NCBI GenBank assembly: GCA_016190375.1
Contig: JACPQR010000198.1
Span: forward strand, 1 to 38,305
Source: Deltaproteobacteria bacterium
GTDB lineage: Bacteria; Myxococcota_A; Polyangia; JACPQR01
DNA length: 38,305 bases
Direction of reading: 5' to 3'
Made by a program: the position numbers and the translations under genes. The notes under the pieces were generated by a model. It was given only the letters and a program-made list of their open reading frames with translations, searched no databases and had not been told where the DNA came from. Below are positions 1 through 8,042 of this stretch, one piece after another; the stretch's first letter is position 1; every line of letters starts with the position of its first letter.

Positions 1-264
1 CACCTGAAGACACCGACACAGACCCGCTCGGCGATCGTCTACGTGCTCGGGAATTTTCGTCATCACGGGGGAGAAAAGACCTCGCCGATGTGCATCGATG
101 AGGCATCGTCGGCGTACTGGTTCACCGGCTACCGGGAAGAGGACGATCTCCCGCAGCCGCCGGACATCCCACGTCCGGTCGCCGACGCACGCACGTGGCT
201 CTTGTCGGCGGGCTGGATCCGGGCCGGGGGGCTCATCTCGATGGCCGAGCGGCCCCGGTCGTGA
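1..264 (+). CDS. REP-associated tyrosine (Y1/IS200-like) transposase, C-terminal part
   Basis: Open from the window edge in the frame of the stop at 262-264, so the 5' part, with the HUH and catalytic Tyr region, lies outside. The visible residues begin LKTPTQTRSAIVYVLGNFRHH, followed by a Ser-Ser-Ala-Tyr-Trp-Phe-Thr-Gly segment and an end rich in Arg-Thr-Trp-Leu-Leu-x-x-Gly-Trp. I recognise this as the C-terminus of RAYT-type Transposase_17 proteins of Myxococcota, where 'LRTPxEVRxALxYVLxNxRHH' precedes a Pro-rich stretch and an RTWLL-GW motif. Such single-copy transposases are thought to move REP palindromes rather than themselves. A perfect palindrome lies 30 bp downstream. Identification is from memory of the family and on the C-terminus only. 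Whether the whole gene is intact cannot be seen. Confidence 0.68.
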   Translation, partial: HLKTPTQTRSAIVYVLGNFRHHGGEKTSPMCIDEASSAYWFTGYREEDDLPQPPDIPRPVADARTWLLSAGWIRAGGLISMAERPRS

Positions 265-293
265 ATGAGCTCACGCGCTGTCCGTCGGCGGTG

Positions 294-309
294 GGCGCCG
301 GCCGGCGCC
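294..309. repeat. 16-bp perfect GC palindrome downstream of the RAYT gene
   Basis: The sequence GGCGCCGGCCGGCGCC reads the same on both strands. It starts 30 bp after the transposase stop. RAYT genes are normally bordered by REP-type palindromes, so this could be one, but all-GC palindromes also arise by chance in such DNA. No second copy was recognised in the window. Confidence 0.4.
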
Positions 310-459
310 GAGCGCGGGCGGCGGACCAGAAAGGCAGATCATGATCAGCAGACCCGCACCAACGTGTGTCGCGCCAATTACTCTCGCCGGCAAGAATAGT
401 TCACGCGGATCACCGGGAGTTGACGTAATGCTCGATCCACGAAACAGCAGAGCTGCTGG

Positions 460-777
460 AGCTCCCCTCTCGGCGCGGCGATCCGGTACCAGACGAAGCA
501 CGCGGATGCGCTCCGGCGCTTCCTCGACGACGGAGTGAAGAACTACTTGTTCGCGGGATGCGACGCCGGCGCCGAGCGCGCGGCGATCGCGTACACGATC
601 CTCGGCTGCTGCCAGCTCGCGGACGTCAACCCGGTCGAGTACCTGAGCGACGTGCTGCCGCGGCTCGCTCGGAGCGTGCGCCTCCGTGATGTCCCGGCAC
701 TGCTGCCCGCACGCTGGAAGGCGTCGCGGCCGGCCCCATCCGCCGCCGCCCCTGCTCCAGCGCCGCCCGCCACCTGA
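460..777 (+). pseudogene. IS66-family transposase remnant with internal deletion
   Basis: The translated frame reads SPLGAAIRYQTKHADALRRF then LDDG, and continues directly into KNYLFAGCDAGAERAAIAYT and a typical IS66 C-terminus (ILGCCQLADVNPVEYLSDVL). Intact IS66 TnpC proteins have about 20 residues between 'LEDG' and 'KNFLFAGS', including the L-D-N-N-x-A-E segment that carries the last catalytic acid of the DDE triad. Here that stretch is missing and the N-terminal four fifths of the protein is absent. A stop lies in frame at 421-423. This is a dead fragment. It ends about 380 bp upstream of zorA and marks this side of the island as a site of past transposition. Confidence in the IS66 assignment is high because the C-terminal block is very characteristic. 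Confidence 0.82.
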
Positions 778-1156
778 CCGCTGCCGTCGCCTCACATCCG
801 CGAAACGCCGTCAACCGAAGCTCGGCGGACACGGCACCTGCGGTCCGACGGACGGACACCCACGCACGGATCCGTCCTCCTGTCCAAACCCAGCCTCCCA
901 CGCACACATCGACCTCGCCACCGAGGCCCAAAGTCGCCCTCGCCGGCCCCCGCCACTCCCAGCGTTGGCCCCCCCGACGTCCAGAAAGCGCGTTCGATTC
1001 AGTTACGTGCGTCATGGCAGATTGGGAGGGCGCGGTCGGGTTCGAGAACGCAGTCGGGGTCGAGGACGCTGCCATCCGTCCGCTCGCTGTCGTATAGTCG
1101 GCACCTCGACCGCGTGCCGCTGGCGAAAGGGCGGGCGGACATTCGCAGGGGCTAGG
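778..1156. other. Intergenic region upstream of zorA (no gene recognised)
   Basis: No convincing gene is present. A 27-codon reading frame (1014-1097) covers the tandem repeat at 1035-1070 but has no clear ribosome site. TATAGT at 1093-1098 resembles a -10 box but lacks a good -35 partner. The zorABCD promoter most likely lies here because the preceding IS66 fragment is unlikely to drive the operon. Confidence 0.45.
1035..1070 (+). repeat. Two tandem 18-bp direct repeats in the zorA leader region
   Basis: GTCGGGTTCGAGAACGCA (1035-1052) is followed immediately by GTCGGGGTCGAGGACGCT (1053-1070); 15 of 18 positions are identical. The pair ends 86 bp before the zorA start and 22 bp before a TATAGT box. 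It could be a regulator site or leftover sequence; function is not shown. Confidence 0.45.
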
Positions 1157-2575
1157 ATGCACTTGTTCGGGTTCGTCTACTGGGTCCAAGGCGTCCTGTC
1201 GTTCTGCTGCCTGTGCACGCTCGCACCGCCGGCCTTCGCGCTGTTGAGGCTCCGGACCGTGCGGCGGCGGCTGGCGTCGTCATCTTCGCTGGCGGAGATC
1301 CAGGCGGTGATCGCCGAGACTCGTTGGGGATCGGTGTACGGCGACGAGTTCGCGCGTTGGTCGGCCGCGGCCGGCGAGGAAGGAGTGAGCCTCGAGCCCG
1401 TGGCAGACGTGTTTCGCCCGGCTGGACTCTATGATGCCGCGATGGTGGGAGCCGTCCCGGGACTACTGACGGGAATGGGGATCCTCGGAACGTTCATCGG
1501 ATTGGTGTTTGGGGTCAGCACGATCGAGGTGTCTTCGCCAGACGCACTGATGCCCGGGATCCAGCGGCTCATCAGTGGGCTTTCGGTCGCGGCGGGGACG
1601 TCGATCATCGGAATCGGCCTGGCTCTCATCTACACACCCGTGGCCCGCTGGATTACCGGGGCCATCCGCGGGCGATGCTCCGAGATGAACGAGGTCGTGC
1701 GAAAGGCCCATCCGACTGAGACCGCCGGGGAGTTCCTGCGCAGGCAGCGCGAGGCCATCGCTTCGCTGCGGGCCAACGTGGAGTCCTTGCAGACCGACTT
1801 CATCGCCAAGCTGGCCGATGCCCTCTACGAGCGGCAGAAGCGGGACCAGGCGCAGTTCCACGCGGGGTTGAGCGAGAGCGTTTCCGCGGGAGTGCAGGGC
1901 GCCGTGGTGGAGCTGCAACAAGTGCTCGCGGCCAGCGAGAGGTCGATGGCCGCGCTCGTTCAATCGAGCGCCGAGCTAGTCGGGCAGCTTCAAGCGGCAG
2001 GGAAGGACCAGGAGCGCCTCGGGGCGCAGCTCGCCGTCGTCACACGGGGGCTGACCAACCTGCAGCCGACGATGGCCGGCATGATCCGGGAAGCGAAGGA
2101 ATGGGGCGAACTGGCGGTTGGCGGGCTCAAGCGCGTCGCGGACTCCATGGTCACCGCGTCCGGTTCGCTCGGAAGCACCGGCAAGGTTCTCGAGCAGCAC
2201 GCGGATCGCCTCGAGGTGCATGCCGAGGGCACCCACTCCGCGCTGACCGAGCTGCGGAACCTGCTGTCGAAGCTAGCCGAGCTGCGAAACACGCTCGACG
2301 GTGCGATCGGCCGGTTCGCCACGCAGACGGAAGGAAGGCTACACGAGACCTTCGTCACCTTCGACAAGCAGCTCGCGGAGGTCGCCAGCAAGCTCGTGAC
2401 GGTCACTGGTGCGCTTCTGGATAATCTGGACAACCTGCCTAAGGAAACCCAACGCCTGGTGACGGCTCTTAGACAGACTGCCGAGGCTGTCGCGGGTTCG
2501 TCCCGGGGGGCAACTGGCGTAACCGAGAGACCGGCGGTGCTCATCTCGTCACCCGCTGCGGCGCCGAGGAAGTAG
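1157..2575 (+). CDS. zorA: ZorA: MotA/TolQ/ExbB-like motor protein of type I Zorya anti-phage system
   Basis: 472 residues from the ATG at 1157. The frame is open far upstream, but that part is low-complexity and unlike ZorA. In Zorya, a ZorA pentamer surrounds two ZorB subunits in the inner membrane, forming a proton-driven motor with a long cytoplasmic tail that senses infection and recruits the soluble effectors. Residues 5-30 form a first helix. Residues about 95-120 (VGAVPGLLTGMGILGTFIGL) and 140-160 (SGLSVAAGTSIIGIGLALIY) are the MotA/TolQ-type helices. Residues about 180-450 are a long, Gln- and Ala-rich helical coiled-coil tail. E. coli type I ZorA has about 700 residues, so this tail is clearly shorter. 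zorB starts 10 bp after its stop. The assignment rests mainly on the four-gene order together with the MotA-like helices. Confidence 0.9.
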   Translation: MHLFGFVYWVQGVLSFCCLCTLAPPAFALLRLRTVRRRLASSSSLAEIQAVIAETRWGSVYGDEFARWSAAAGEEGVSLEPVADVFRPAGLYDAAMVGAVPGLLTGMGILGTFIGLVFGVSTIEVSSPDALMPGIQRLISGLSVAAGTSIIGIGLALIYTPVARWITGAIRGRCSEMNEVVRKAHPTETAGEFLRRQREAIASLRANVESLQTDFIAKLADALYERQKRDQAQFHAGLSESVSAGVQGAVVELQQVLAASERSMAALVQSSAELVGQLQAAGKDQERLGAQLAVVTRGLTNLQPTMAGMIREAKEWGELAVGGLKRVADSMVTASGSLGSTGKVLEQHADRLEVHAEGTHSALTELRNLLSKLAELRNTLDGAIGRFATQTEGRLHETFVTFDKQLAEVASKLVTVTGALLDNLDNLPKETQRLVTALRQTAEAVAGSSRGATGVTERPAVLISSPAAAPRK

Positions 2576-2585
2576 CGAGGCGCGC

Positions 2586-3359
2586 ATGCACCTCCTCGGC
2601 CCGCGGCAACCCTCCCCGGAGCCAGAACCGCTGGACCCACCGGACTTCTGGCTGTCGATCTCGGACGTGATGACGGGGCTCGTGATGCTCTTCCTGCTCA
2701 TCCTGCTGGGTGTTCTGGTTCACAAGGGCCGGCAACTGGAGGAGCAGCGCCAAGCGGCCGCGGAGAAGGAAGCCGAGCTTCGCAAGGTCGAGACCCGGGT
2801 ACGGCTTGCTCTCGGAGTACGTGCGGAGCTCGTCGAGCAGCTCCAGCGGCAGTTCCGGGCAGTCCAGAGCCCGGTGGAGGTAGATCCGAGGACGGGGGCA
2901 CTCCGCATCGGCGAAGCGGTTCTGTTCGGCTTCAACTCGGCGGTGTTGACGCCGCAGGGACGCTCCACCGTCCTCGCCGTCTACCAAACACTCTCCACCG
3001 TCCTCTTCATGGGCAGCTTTCCCTTTCGGGAGCACTTGTCGGAGATCGCGATCGAGGGTCACGCGAGCCGCGAGCCGTTGGCGCTGGACACCGATCCGTT
3101 CCGGCGAGCCTCGTACCTTGCCAACCTCGACCTGTCTCAGCGTCGTGCCCACGCCGTCCTTGCCTTCCTTGCCGAACAACCGGAAATCGATCAGGCGACG
3201 TTGGCGCGCTACGGGGTCGCGATCGGTTACGGCTTCTCGCGATTACGCGATGATGCGCACCCCGAGTCCGGGGCAAACCGCCGAATCGAGATCACCTTCC
3301 GCCTCCACGACGATCGCTCTCTCGAAAGCCTGCGGGATCTCCTGGAGCGGGTGCGGTGA
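2586..3359 (+). CDS. zorB: ZorB: MotB/OmpA-like stator subunit of Zorya
   Basis: 257 residues. A short cytoplasmic N-terminus precedes one transmembrane helix (residues about 22-45, WLSISDVMTGLVMLFLLILL). Asp27 sits at its start, at the place of the conserved ion-carrying Asp of MotB and ZorB. A helical linker (46-95) leads to an OmpA-like peptidoglycan-binding domain (about 108-240) with IAIEGHAS, LSQRRAHAVLAFL and the closing NRRIEITF motif. In Zorya this domain anchors the ZorA-ZorB motor to the cell wall. The stop codon overlaps the zorC GTG start in a GTGA, which implies translational coupling. The family and role are well supported by domain order, the Asp and the neighbours. Confidence 0.93.
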   Translation: MHLLGPRQPSPEPEPLDPPDFWLSISDVMTGLVMLFLLILLGVLVHKGRQLEEQRQAAAEKEAELRKVETRVRLALGVRAELVEQLQRQFRAVQSPVEVDPRTGALRIGEAVLFGFNSAVLTPQGRSTVLAVYQTLSTVLFMGSFPFREHLSEIAIEGHASREPLALDTDPFRRASYLANLDLSQRRAHAVLAFLAEQPEIDQATLARYGVAIGYGFSRLRDDAHPESGANRRIEITFRLHDDRSLESLRDLLERVR

Positions 3360-4498
3360 GCGCGCCCTACGCGGAACCCCGCAGGCTCGCGGAGCTCGCG
3401 CAGCGACTCGCTGCCATCGCCGCCGCACCGCTCCCGGGCAATCGGTCCGTGGACCTGCGCGCGCTCCTACGTCGGCTGACTGAGCGCCTGCGCACAGTGA
3501 TAGACGATGACGCCGCCGTGGAGATCGTGGCGGGCTTGGACCCCCGTGAGCAGCGTGCCCTCGTAGGCCTGATCCCGCTCTTCGAGGACGACGCGGTGGC
3601 ACGGCTGGCCGCTCTGGCCGTAGCACGCGTCCAAAGACGGCAGTTCTCGGCCATGGCGCCTCAGTTCTTGATCCGCCACTACCGGCGGCCGTTCGCACAG
3701 ATCGCTGCAGCCGCCTTCGTCGACATTCCGCCGGCCGAGGCAACGGCGCGGCTGCGGATGGTGGCGTCGGTGCGCCGGAATGGGCTGGAAGGACAGGAGC
3801 GCGAGCTGGTCAATGCCCTGATGCGCGAGGAGGTAGCCTGGCGCCGAGTCTGTGAGGGCGTAGGTGCGGCTCCCGGGCAGTCCGAGCTGGCCTCGGCGCT
3901 CGCCTTCGCCCTCTTGTCCGCGGCCGACTCCCGGCACCTTGTCTCCCAGCCCTATGACGACCTCCAAGGCTGTTTCCGGCTGGTTGCCCGCGACGAGTGG
4001 CCGCGGGTAGTGAACCACTACTTCTCTGTGCTGGGACCCGTTCAGTTCTCCGAGGCCGCGCTCGATGCCGTCGTGCGGGAGCTGGGTCCACCACGGACCA
4101 GCCGCGACCCGCGGTGGGGGCAGATTTCCGCGGAGGTTGCCGATCGAATTCACGAGGAGCTCATTCAACGGTCCTTGCGGAAGTTCTTCGCGGGACAAGA
4201 GAACCACGAGCGGCTCAGCTTCTGGTCCTCGTGGGCGAGCCGGATTCGGCGGGTGTACGAGCGGCTGGAGGGCTCGGCCTATCTGATGGATTTCGGCAAG
4301 TTCGGAGTTATTGAGTTTCGCGATGTCGGCAACGCCGCTTACTTCTATCCGCCGGACGAGTTCGCACGGCTGCTCCAGGTGCGGGCAACCAGCCCGAGCT
4401 CGCTCAAGGTGCCCTCGCGCGCGCTGGAACGGCTGAGGCACAGCCAGGGGTGGCGAGAGAAGTGCCGCCAGCTCCTCTGGTCGCTGGTGCAGGCTTGA
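3356..4498 (+). CDS. zorC: ZorC: EH_Signature-domain protein of type I Zorya
   Basis: 380 residues from a GTG start that overlaps the zorB stop (GTGA). The protein is soluble and helical, with no signal or membrane segment. The C-terminal part (about residues 280-345) carries the EH_Signature pattern: RLSFWSSWASRIRRVYERL, then MDFGKFGVIEFRDVGNAAYF and YPPDEFARLL. ZorC is the component that distinguishes type I (zorABCD) from type II (zorABE) systems. It acts in the cytoplasm with ZorD, is reported to bind DNA, and is required for defence. The N-terminal two thirds matches no motif I know. The end overlaps the predicted start of zorD by 49 bp (or by 4 bp if zorD starts at TTG 4495). Confidence 0.87.
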   Translation: MSAPYAEPRRLAELAQRLAAIAAAPLPGNRSVDLRALLRRLTERLRTVIDDDAAVEIVAGLDPREQRALVGLIPLFEDDAVARLAALAVARVQRRQFSAMAPQFLIRHYRRPFAQIAAAAFVDIPPAEATARLRMVASVRRNGLEGQERELVNALMREEVAWRRVCEGVGAAPGQSELASALAFALLSAADSRHLVSQPYDDLQGCFRLVARDEWPRVVNHYFSVLGPVQFSEAALDAVVRELGPPRTSRDPRWGQISAEVADRIHEELIQRSLRKFFAGQENHERLSFWSSWASRIRRVYERLEGSAYLMDFGKFGVIEFRDVGNAAYFYPPDEFARLLQVRATSPSSLKVPSRALERLRHSQGWREKCRQLLWSLVQA

Positions 4499-7308
4499 TC
4501 CTCGCGCTCGACTGGAAGCCGAGCCGAACCGGGCTGCGGCTCGTCTCAGTCGCAGGCGCGCCGCTCCGGTTTCCACTGCTGCGCCAGGGCGACCTCTGGG
4601 ACGCACTCGTCCCCGCGGACCGCAGCCGCCTGGCTCTCCTTGGTCAGCTCTGGATCGACGGCTTGCTAGACGAGGACCCGGACCATCGAGGCCAACATCT
4701 CATGTCCTGGTATTCCGTTCTCGCTCTGGATGCCGCCAGGCGTTTGCCACTCGGGCTCCCGGCGCCAATCGAGACGAAGTGCGTCGTCTCGGCGGACAGA
4801 ACGCTACTCTCGGGTCGGCCTCCTCGACTCGAAGTGCGCTCGACCACCGACAACAGGTTGCTGGGCAGGGCATCGCAGCGTGTCGGCCCGGCCTTCACGC
4901 AGGATGATGGCAGCTGGGTGTGGATGGCTTCGCCCCAGGCGGAGCTCGCCCTGGCGATCGACGCCTTCCCGGCGGCCGACGCCGGGACCCGCCCGGACCC
5001 CGCAGCCGTCTTCCTCGCCGCCGCGCGCATCCAGGAGGCCGCGCGAGCGGCGGATGCCCGACTGGAAGGGCAGCTCGCGATCGAGCGCTACGTACCGATC
5101 GATCGAGTCGAGATCGACCTGCGTCCGCTGACGCCGGACGAAGTAGAGCTGGTTCCCAGACCGGTCGGTGTCCCGAATGGCGTCGTCGAGAGGGAGCTCT
5201 CTCGCCCGGGAGACCGCGTCGATCCAAGCTGGGACCACCGGGAAGACGGGCGCGTCACCCGCTACTGCCTGGCGCCGCAGGTGCGAGAAGTCGTTCGCTC
5301 CGTCCGGAGGAAGGGGCGCTTGCGGGGCGGGGAGATCCCGCGAGCAGCGGAGGCTCCCGAGGCCGTGCTGGAGATGCCAGACGAGGTCCTGGACGCTCAG
5401 CAACCGGTGCTCGACCTGCGGGCGTTCAGCGACCGCGTGAAAGGAATCGATCTCGCGCCTGTCTCGGTAACCCCTCGCTTCGCCTTGCGCGGGGAGCGCG
5501 GAAACTGGTCGGACCTCGGCAACTGGGTCGCCGAAGACGACCGTGGACACGCCCTCGACCTTCCACCAGGCGTCCTTGCGGCTCTCGTGGCACGCGCGCG
5601 CGAGACGGGTGAGGGGTTCCAGCTCCATGAAGGCAGGTGGCTCGATCTGCGCGACGCAGTCCGCGCGGAGGAGGGTCGAGATGCAGCGGCTCTGATCGGC
5701 CATCCAGCCGTCGAGGTCGAACATGGTCAACCGGCCGCGGCCTTCAGCCAGGAGCCCACGACGGCCCCTCCTCCACCAAGGGGAGTGCTGCTGATCCACG
5801 AGAACCTCGACGACCTGACGTACGGCCGCGGAGATGGGGGTAACGGCCTGTCCGTTCCCTTGCTCGAGCAGCCGCCCTCGGTCGCGCTGCCATTGGAGCC
5901 ACATCAGGTGGAGGGCTACTCGTGGCTATCCGCCCGGGAGGGCGCGCGAGCCGGTGGGCTGCTCGCGGATGAGATGGGGCTCGGCAAGACTCCGCAGGTG
6001 ATTGCGGTGCTTGCGCGACTGCTGGAGGACGGAGCGCTGAGACCCTCGCTGGCGGTAGTGCCAAAGGGGCTCGTGCAGAACTGGATGGACGAGATCGCCA
6101 GGTTCTGTCCCCGGCTATCGGACATCGTCGTCCACTGCGGTCCTGGACGCTCTCGCACGATGGAGGGGCTATCACGACACGACCTGGTCCTCACGACCTA
6201 CGAGACTCTCCGCCGGGACCAGCTTCTCCTCGGTCGGATCCCCTGGAGGATCGTCGTCTGCGACGAGGCCCAGAAGATCAAGAACGCGCCCAGCGGAGCG
6301 ACGCGCGCTCTGAAGGCCATGCAGGCAGACGCCCGGTTCGCGATGACCGGCACCCCCGTCGAGAACACGGTGCTGGACCTGTGGTGCATCGTGGACTACT
6401 GCCAACCGGGGCTGTTGGGCAGCCAGGCCGAGTTCAAGCGGCGCTTCGCGGAACCGATCGAGACCGGCAGTGCCGATGTCGTCGAGCGCAGCGCGCTGGA
6501 GCTGAAGGAAACGGTCGCACCCGCGTACCTCCGGAGAACCAAGCAGGTGTTGCGGCGAGCGCTACCCCCGAAGCACGAGAACCGCTTCGAGGTGCCGCTG
6601 TCGACCGAACAGGAGCGCGAGTACGCAGCCGTCGTGCAAAGAGCGAAAGCGGGACCCCGCCACGCGTGGCTGTCGGCGATCCAGGAGCTCGTCCGCCTCT
6701 GCAGTCACGACTGGGCGCTCCGAGAGGCGTTGCCGGCACCGCTCGATGTCCAGGAGGCGTTGCGTCGGTGCCCGAAGCTCGAGGCTACGTTGTCCCTGCT
6801 CTCCGAGATCGAGCGGGCGGGCGGCAAGGCAATCATCTTCACACGCTACCGCATCGTGCAGGATCTCCTGAAGGAATGCATCGTTCAGCGGTTCGCTCGA
6901 CCGACCGCAGTTCTCAACGGCGACCTCGACTCGAAGCGTCGGCAGGCCGAGGTCACCGCGTTCAACCGGAGCCCCGGCTTCGATGTGATGATCCTCTCCC
7001 CCGACGCGGCAGGTGTGGGGCTCAACATCACCGGCGCGAACCACGTGGTCCACTACACGCGGGTCTGGAACCCGGCCATGGAGAACCAGGCAACCGATCG
7101 TGCCCACCGCATGGGCCAGACCCGGCCCGTGACGGTCCACTTGCCGATCACGACAAGCCTCCACTTCGAAACCGCCGAGCAGAAGATCGACCGCCGCCTC
7201 CGTGACAAGGCCGCGATCGCAACCGAGGTGGTTGTGCCCCGCCGCATCCAGCAGGAGATCGAGAACGAGCTCGTCTCGGAGCTGTTCGGCGCAGCCCATG
7301 GCACTTGA
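4450..7308 (+). CDS. zorD: ZorD: SNF2-family helicase/nuclease effector of type I Zorya
   Basis: 952 residues from GTG 4450. A TTG at 4495, overlapping the zorC stop as TTGA, would give 937 residues and is equally plausible. The N-terminal half (about 1-470) is the family-specific region without clear motifs. The C-terminal half is a full SNF2 ATPase: motif I ADEMGLGKT (about 506-514), Ia VVPKGLVQNWMDE, II CDEAQKIKN (about 604), III MTGTPVENT, then the second RecA lobe with IIFTRYRIVQDLL, GVGLNITGANHVVHYTRVWN and motif VI DRAHRMGQ (about 885). ZorD is the Zorya effector proposed to degrade invading DNA after the motor signals infection. All helicase motifs are intact, so the protein should be active. 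This is the last gene of the operon; the DNA after it is without genes until an IS remnant. Confidence 0.92.
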   Translation: MAREVPPAPLVAGAGLILALDWKPSRTGLRLVSVAGAPLRFPLLRQGDLWDALVPADRSRLALLGQLWIDGLLDEDPDHRGQHLMSWYSVLALDAARRLPLGLPAPIETKCVVSADRTLLSGRPPRLEVRSTTDNRLLGRASQRVGPAFTQDDGSWVWMASPQAELALAIDAFPAADAGTRPDPAAVFLAAARIQEAARAADARLEGQLAIERYVPIDRVEIDLRPLTPDEVELVPRPVGVPNGVVERELSRPGDRVDPSWDHREDGRVTRYCLAPQVREVVRSVRRKGRLRGGEIPRAAEAPEAVLEMPDEVLDAQQPVLDLRAFSDRVKGIDLAPVSVTPRFALRGERGNWSDLGNWVAEDDRGHALDLPPGVLAALVARARETGEGFQLHEGRWLDLRDAVRAEEGRDAAALIGHPAVEVEHGQPAAAFSQEPTTAPPPPRGVLLIHENLDDLTYGRGDGGNGLSVPLLEQPPSVALPLEPHQVEGYSWLSAREGARAGGLLADEMGLGKTPQVIAVLARLLEDGALRPSLAVVPKGLVQNWMDEIARFCPRLSDIVVHCGPGRSRTMEGLSRHDLVLTTYETLRRDQLLLGRIPWRIVVCDEAQKIKNAPSGATRALKAMQADARFAMTGTPVENTVLDLWCIVDYCQPGLLGSQAEFKRRFAEPIETGSADVVERSALELKETVAPAYLRRTKQVLRRALPPKHENRFEVPLSTEQEREYAAVVQRAKAGPRHAWLSAIQELVRLCSHDWALREALPAPLDVQEALRRCPKLEATLSLLSEIERAGGKAIIFTRYRIVQDLLKECIVQRFARPTAVLNGDLDSKRRQAEVTAFNRSPGFDVMILSPDAAGVGLNITGANHVVHYTRVWNPAMENQATDRAHRMGQTRPVTVHLPITTSLHFETAEQKIDRRLRDKAAIATEVVVPRRIQQEIENELVSELFGAAHGT

Positions 7309-7610
7309 CGGGCCAACGACCCAATTCGGTCCACGCGCCCGAACGAAGAGCATGACCGGCGCGGCTTCGAGGGACCGCACCCTGCGTGTGGATCGTGATG
7401 ATCTCTCCGAACGCGTGGCGGCCGCCGTCCCACCCGAGTTTGAAAAAAGTTTTGGCGTTTCGAGGCACCCGTTTGTCCCGCGTCAACTATTTCTGCCGGC
7501 CCACAAGCAGCTCCGGCCGCAGCGAGTGCCTCCAGGAGGGAACGCGTTCGGCGAGGATCCTCCGTTGTCGTCGCCGCTACTGCGCGCTCGTGGTGGTACG
7601 CGGTCACGGC
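7309..7610. other. Gene-free stretch after zorD
   Basis: No reading frame here looks like a real protein. The only low-GC patch is an A-rich run near 7442-7450. No terminator-like hairpin with a T run was found. It joins the Zorya operon to the istB remnant. Confidence 0.5.
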
Positions 7611-7820
7611 CTACGCCTCCGTCCTCGGCTCGCGCTTCGATGCGCGGCCCTCAGGCTTGTCGCCATCGCGCTTCCGGCGCTCCGCGGCGTCCGCACGGAA
7701 GCTCGGTCCGTCGAATTCGAGGATGGCCGGGTGGTGGACGAGGCGATCGATCGCTGCGGCCGTGGAGTGCGGGTTTCTGATGATGCGCTCCCACTGGCTG
7801 AACACGGGACGCGATGACCA
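7611..7820 (-). pseudogene. IS21-family IstB ATPase, C-terminal remnant
   Basis: Reading leftwards, the frame gives SSRPVFSQWERIIRNPHSTA, then AAIDRLVHHPAILEFDGPSF and RAD. This is the end of IstB-like helper ATPases of IS21 elements (usual pattern: S-N-x-P-x-x-x-W-G-x-x-x-x-D-x-x-x-A-x-A-I-L-D-R-L-L-H-H). The Walker A and B parts are absent, and the DNA to the right (7821-8042) holds no istB sequence in any frame I can follow. It is a broken fragment with an unusual tail to the stop at 7611. With the IS66 fragment on the other side it brackets the Zorya genes. Confidence 0.72.
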
Positions 7821-8042
7821 TCGAGCGCCGCGCGTCGTGGCAGCGCTGCGGGCGGCCACTCATGACGTTCGTTACATTCGCGGGGGCGATCGCGCCATGG
7901 AGGAGCGCGAGGTCGCCGGTCTCGCCGTCGCCGGGGCACGTGTTCTCGTCACCGCGGAGCCGTCCGGCGCACGCTTTCGGCCGATCCTGGGCGCTCGCTG
8001 AGGTGCGCGGAGCCGCGCGATGCGCCGGTCCGGGAACCCCGG

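Noticed and set aside
686..1156. Upstream in-frame extension of zorA (about 157 codons)
   Set aside because: The extension is Pro/Arg-rich and has no relation to MotA-like proteins; ATG 1157 opens the first membrane helix directly.
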